The translations under genes and the position numbers were made by a program. DNA of 23,572 nt, taken from DASVDE01 sp036381235 (GTDB lineage Bacteria; Actinomycetota; Thermoleophilia; Solirubrobacterales; 70-9). Shown here one piece after another: positions 22,554-23,572 of the stretch (position 1 is the first letter of the stretch; the number at the start of each line of letters is the position of its first letter). The notes beneath the pieces are model-generated. The model was not told the DNA's origin and ran no database searches. It worked only from the letters and a program-made list of their open reading frames with translations. Location of the stretch: positions 1 to 23,572 of the forward strand of contig DASVDE010000011.1 in the NCBI GenBank assembly GCA_036381235.1, given 5' to 3'.

Positions 22554-23158
22554 GCGGCCGAGCTCTCGGCGCCGGCGTCGTCCTCGGGTGCTTTCTTCGC
22601 CTGCTTGGCGGCGTCTTTGCTGGGGGCCAGCATCATGCTCATGTTGCGGCCCTCCTGGAGCGGCTCGGACTCGATCGTCGCCAGCCCGTCGAGGTCCTCG
22701 AAGAGCCGTTCCAGCAGCGCCCTGCCGCGCTCCGGGTGAGCCTGCTCGCGGCCGCGGAACATGATCGTGACCTTCACCTTGTTCTGCTGCTTCAGGAAGC
22801 GTTCGACGTGGCCCCGCTTCGTCGCGTAGTCGTGGTCGGCGATCTTCGGGCGCAGCTTGATCTCGCGAACGTTGACCTGCTGCTGGTGCTTGCGGGCGGC
22901 CTTCTGCTTCTGCTCCTGCTCGTACTTGTACTTCGAGTAGTCGAGGAGCCGGGTGACGGGCGGTTTCGAGTTGGGGGCAACCTCGACCAGGTCGAGGTCC
23001 GCCTCCTGGGCGCGCTTCAGGGCCTCCGCGGTCTCGACGATCCCGAGCTGCTCGCCGTCGGCGCCGATCAGGCGAACCTTGGGGACGCGGATCCGCTCGT
23101 TGATCCGGGTCGTGTCGCGCTCCGGCGGCCGCCGGTCGAACCTGCGGGGAACCGGCAC
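22550..23158 (-). CDS. infC: Translation initiation factor IF-3
   Basis: The product is 202 aa from GTG 23158, the first usable start in frame. The N-terminal domain shows RINERIRVPKVRLIGADGEQLGIV and DLDLVEVAPNSKPPVTRLLDYSKYKYEQ. A basic linker (QKQKAARKHQQQVNVREIKLRPKI) leads to the C-terminal domain HDYATKRGHVERFLKQQNKVKVTIMFRGREQAHPERG. The end carries a ~25-residue Lys/Ala/Glu-rich tail, common in actinobacterial IF-3. IF-3 binds the 30S subunit and checks start codons. In many bacteria its own start is a rare AUU/AUC and autoregulated; here it is GTG without a visible Shine-Dalgarno, preceded by a ~95-base leader. Confidence 0.96.
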   Translation of the reverse strand: MPVPRRFDRRPPERDTTRINERIRVPKVRLIGADGEQLGIVETAEALKRAQEADLDLVEVAPNSKPPVTRLLDYSKYKYEQEQKQKAARKHQQQVNVREIKLRPKIADHDYATKRGHVERFLKQQNKVKVTIMFRGREQAHPERGRALLERLFEDLDGLATIESEPLQEGRNMSMMLAPSKDAAKQAKKAPEDDAGAESSAA

Positions 23159-23292
23159 TAGCGGTCGTTGAGGGAAGGCTTCAAGAGGGCGGAATGCGGA
23201 CGGGCCACGGGACGCTCAGCGGCGCGGGCTGTTGGGCGTGGCATCAGTCAACTGGGCGCAGTATAGACACCGCTCGCGGAGCGCGGCGCGGC
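23159..23292 (-). promoter_or_regulatory. thrS-infC intergenic region with probable infC promoter and leader
   Basis: On the minus strand a TATACT -10-like hexamer lies at 23260-23265, which would place the start of the infC transcript near 23253 and give a leader of about 95 bases. No clean -35 pairs with it. Just upstream, CGCTC-CGC-GAGCG can form a short hairpin without a T-run, at best a weak thrS terminator. A 28-codon ORF (23244 to 23158, beginning MPRPTARAAERP) fills most of the leader and its TAG shares one base with the infC GTG. I cannot tell whether it is translated. Confidence 0.4.
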
Positions 23293-23572
23293 TCATTCCC
23301 CGGCCTCGGCCCGGACCCGCCCGGCGAACTCGGCGACGGCCATCTGGCCCAGCTCGCCGTCGGCGTGGGAGCGAACAGCCACTGCCCCGGCCTCCTGCTC
23401 GCGGTCGCCGACCACCAGCATGTAGGGGTAGCGGCCGAGCTCTGCGTCGCGGATCTTCTTCCCGACCGACTCCGAGCGGGCGTCGACGGCTACCCGCACC
23501 CCGGCCTCGCGCAGCTCGGCCGCGATCCGCTCCGCGTGGTCGGCGTGACGATCGGCGACCGGCAGCACGGCC
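23293..23572 (-). CDS. thrS: Threonyl-tRNA synthetase, C-terminal anticodon-binding domain (partial)
   Basis: Only the last ~93 codons lie in the window; the frame runs off the right edge. VLPVADRHADHAERIAAELREAGVRV, then DARSESVGKKIRDAELGRYPYMLVVGDREQEAGAVAVRS is the alpha/beta anticodon-binding domain of class II synthetases, and SESVGKKIRDAE...P...VVGD.E is the ThrRS form. The enzyme charges tRNA-Thr. ThrS directly upstream of infC is a common bacterial order. Nothing can be said of the catalytic or editing domains. Confidence 0.92.
   Translation of the reverse strand, partial: AVLPVADRHADHAERIAAELREAGVRVAVDARSESVGKKIRDAELGRYPYMLVVGDREQEAGAVAVRSHADGELGQMAVAEFAGRVRAEAGE

Noticed and set aside
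23266..23292. Hairpin CGCTC-CGC-GAGCG after thrS as a terminator
   Set aside because: Only a five-base stem and three-base loop with no T-run on the minus strand; too weak to call.
1..23572. CRISPR arrays, insertion sequences, tRNA/rRNA genes, phage or integrase genes
   Set aside because: Looked for spaced direct repeats, terminal inverted repeats with transposase-like ORFs, and tRNA-like folds with GGTTCGA-type loops. Found none that hold up by eye.

Overview
The window looks like chromosome from a high-GC actinobacterium, most likely of the class Thermoleophilia (Solirubrobacterales-like). This is an inference from three things: high GC with many GTG starts and 4-base gene overlaps; the core gene order infC / rpmI-rplT-rRNA methylase-pheS-pheT-argC-argJ-argB-argD, which matches the order known from other actinobacteria; and a small LPxTG protein beside a DivIVA-like coiled-coil protein. 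I see no phage, transposon, CRISPR or tRNA sequence.

Layout. (1) Bases 1-435 hold the 3' end of a secreted beta-helix-type protein with a Pro/Glu/Ala-rich stalk and a basic tail. (2) Bases 418-4655 (minus) form a three-gene surface-polysaccharide operon: Wzz/BY-kinase chain-length regulator, O-antigen ligase/polymerase family protein and a GT4 glycosyltransferase. (3) Bases 4770-8167 (plus) form a divergent operon: ExoA-like GT2, GT4 and an ATP-grasp ligase. (4) Bases 8164-10275 (minus) hold four tightly packed envelope genes: an LPFTG-anchored mini-protein, a coiled-coil protein, a one-TM Thr-rich protein and a NodB polysaccharide deacetylase. (5) Bases 10396-12330 (minus) encode a second O-antigen ligase family protein with C-terminal TPRs, whose start overlaps the stop of argD. 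(6) Bases 12327-20774 (minus) carry argD, argB, argJ, argC, pheT, pheS and a SpoU-family rRNA methylase, nearly all overlapping. (7) Bases 20869-21425 (minus) encode ribosomal proteins L20 and L35, with a clear intrinsic terminator after L20. (8) Bases 21483-22553 (plus) encode a UDP-GlcNAc 2-epimerase inserted between rpmI and infC. (9) Bases 22550-23572 (minus) carry infC and the 3' end of thrS.

How the genes work together. The housekeeping half (thrS, infC, rpmI, rplT, pheST, argCJBD) supplies translation factors and most of the acetylated-ornithine route to arginine. The other half builds or modifies a surface glycan. The epimerase would make UDP-ManNAc, the glycosyltransferases would assemble repeat units, the ligase/polymerase proteins would polymerise or transfer them, and the Wzz/BY-kinase would set chain length. 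The deacetylase and ATP-grasp ligase may decorate the product. Envelope genes break into the conserved core block in two places: wecB inside infC-rpmI, and the TPR ligase directly after argD, where argF/argR would be expected.

No single gene proves a new system. The best candidates are the compact LPxTG / coiled-coil / Thr-rich / deacetylase block, and the coupling of glycan genes to the translation and arginine operons.
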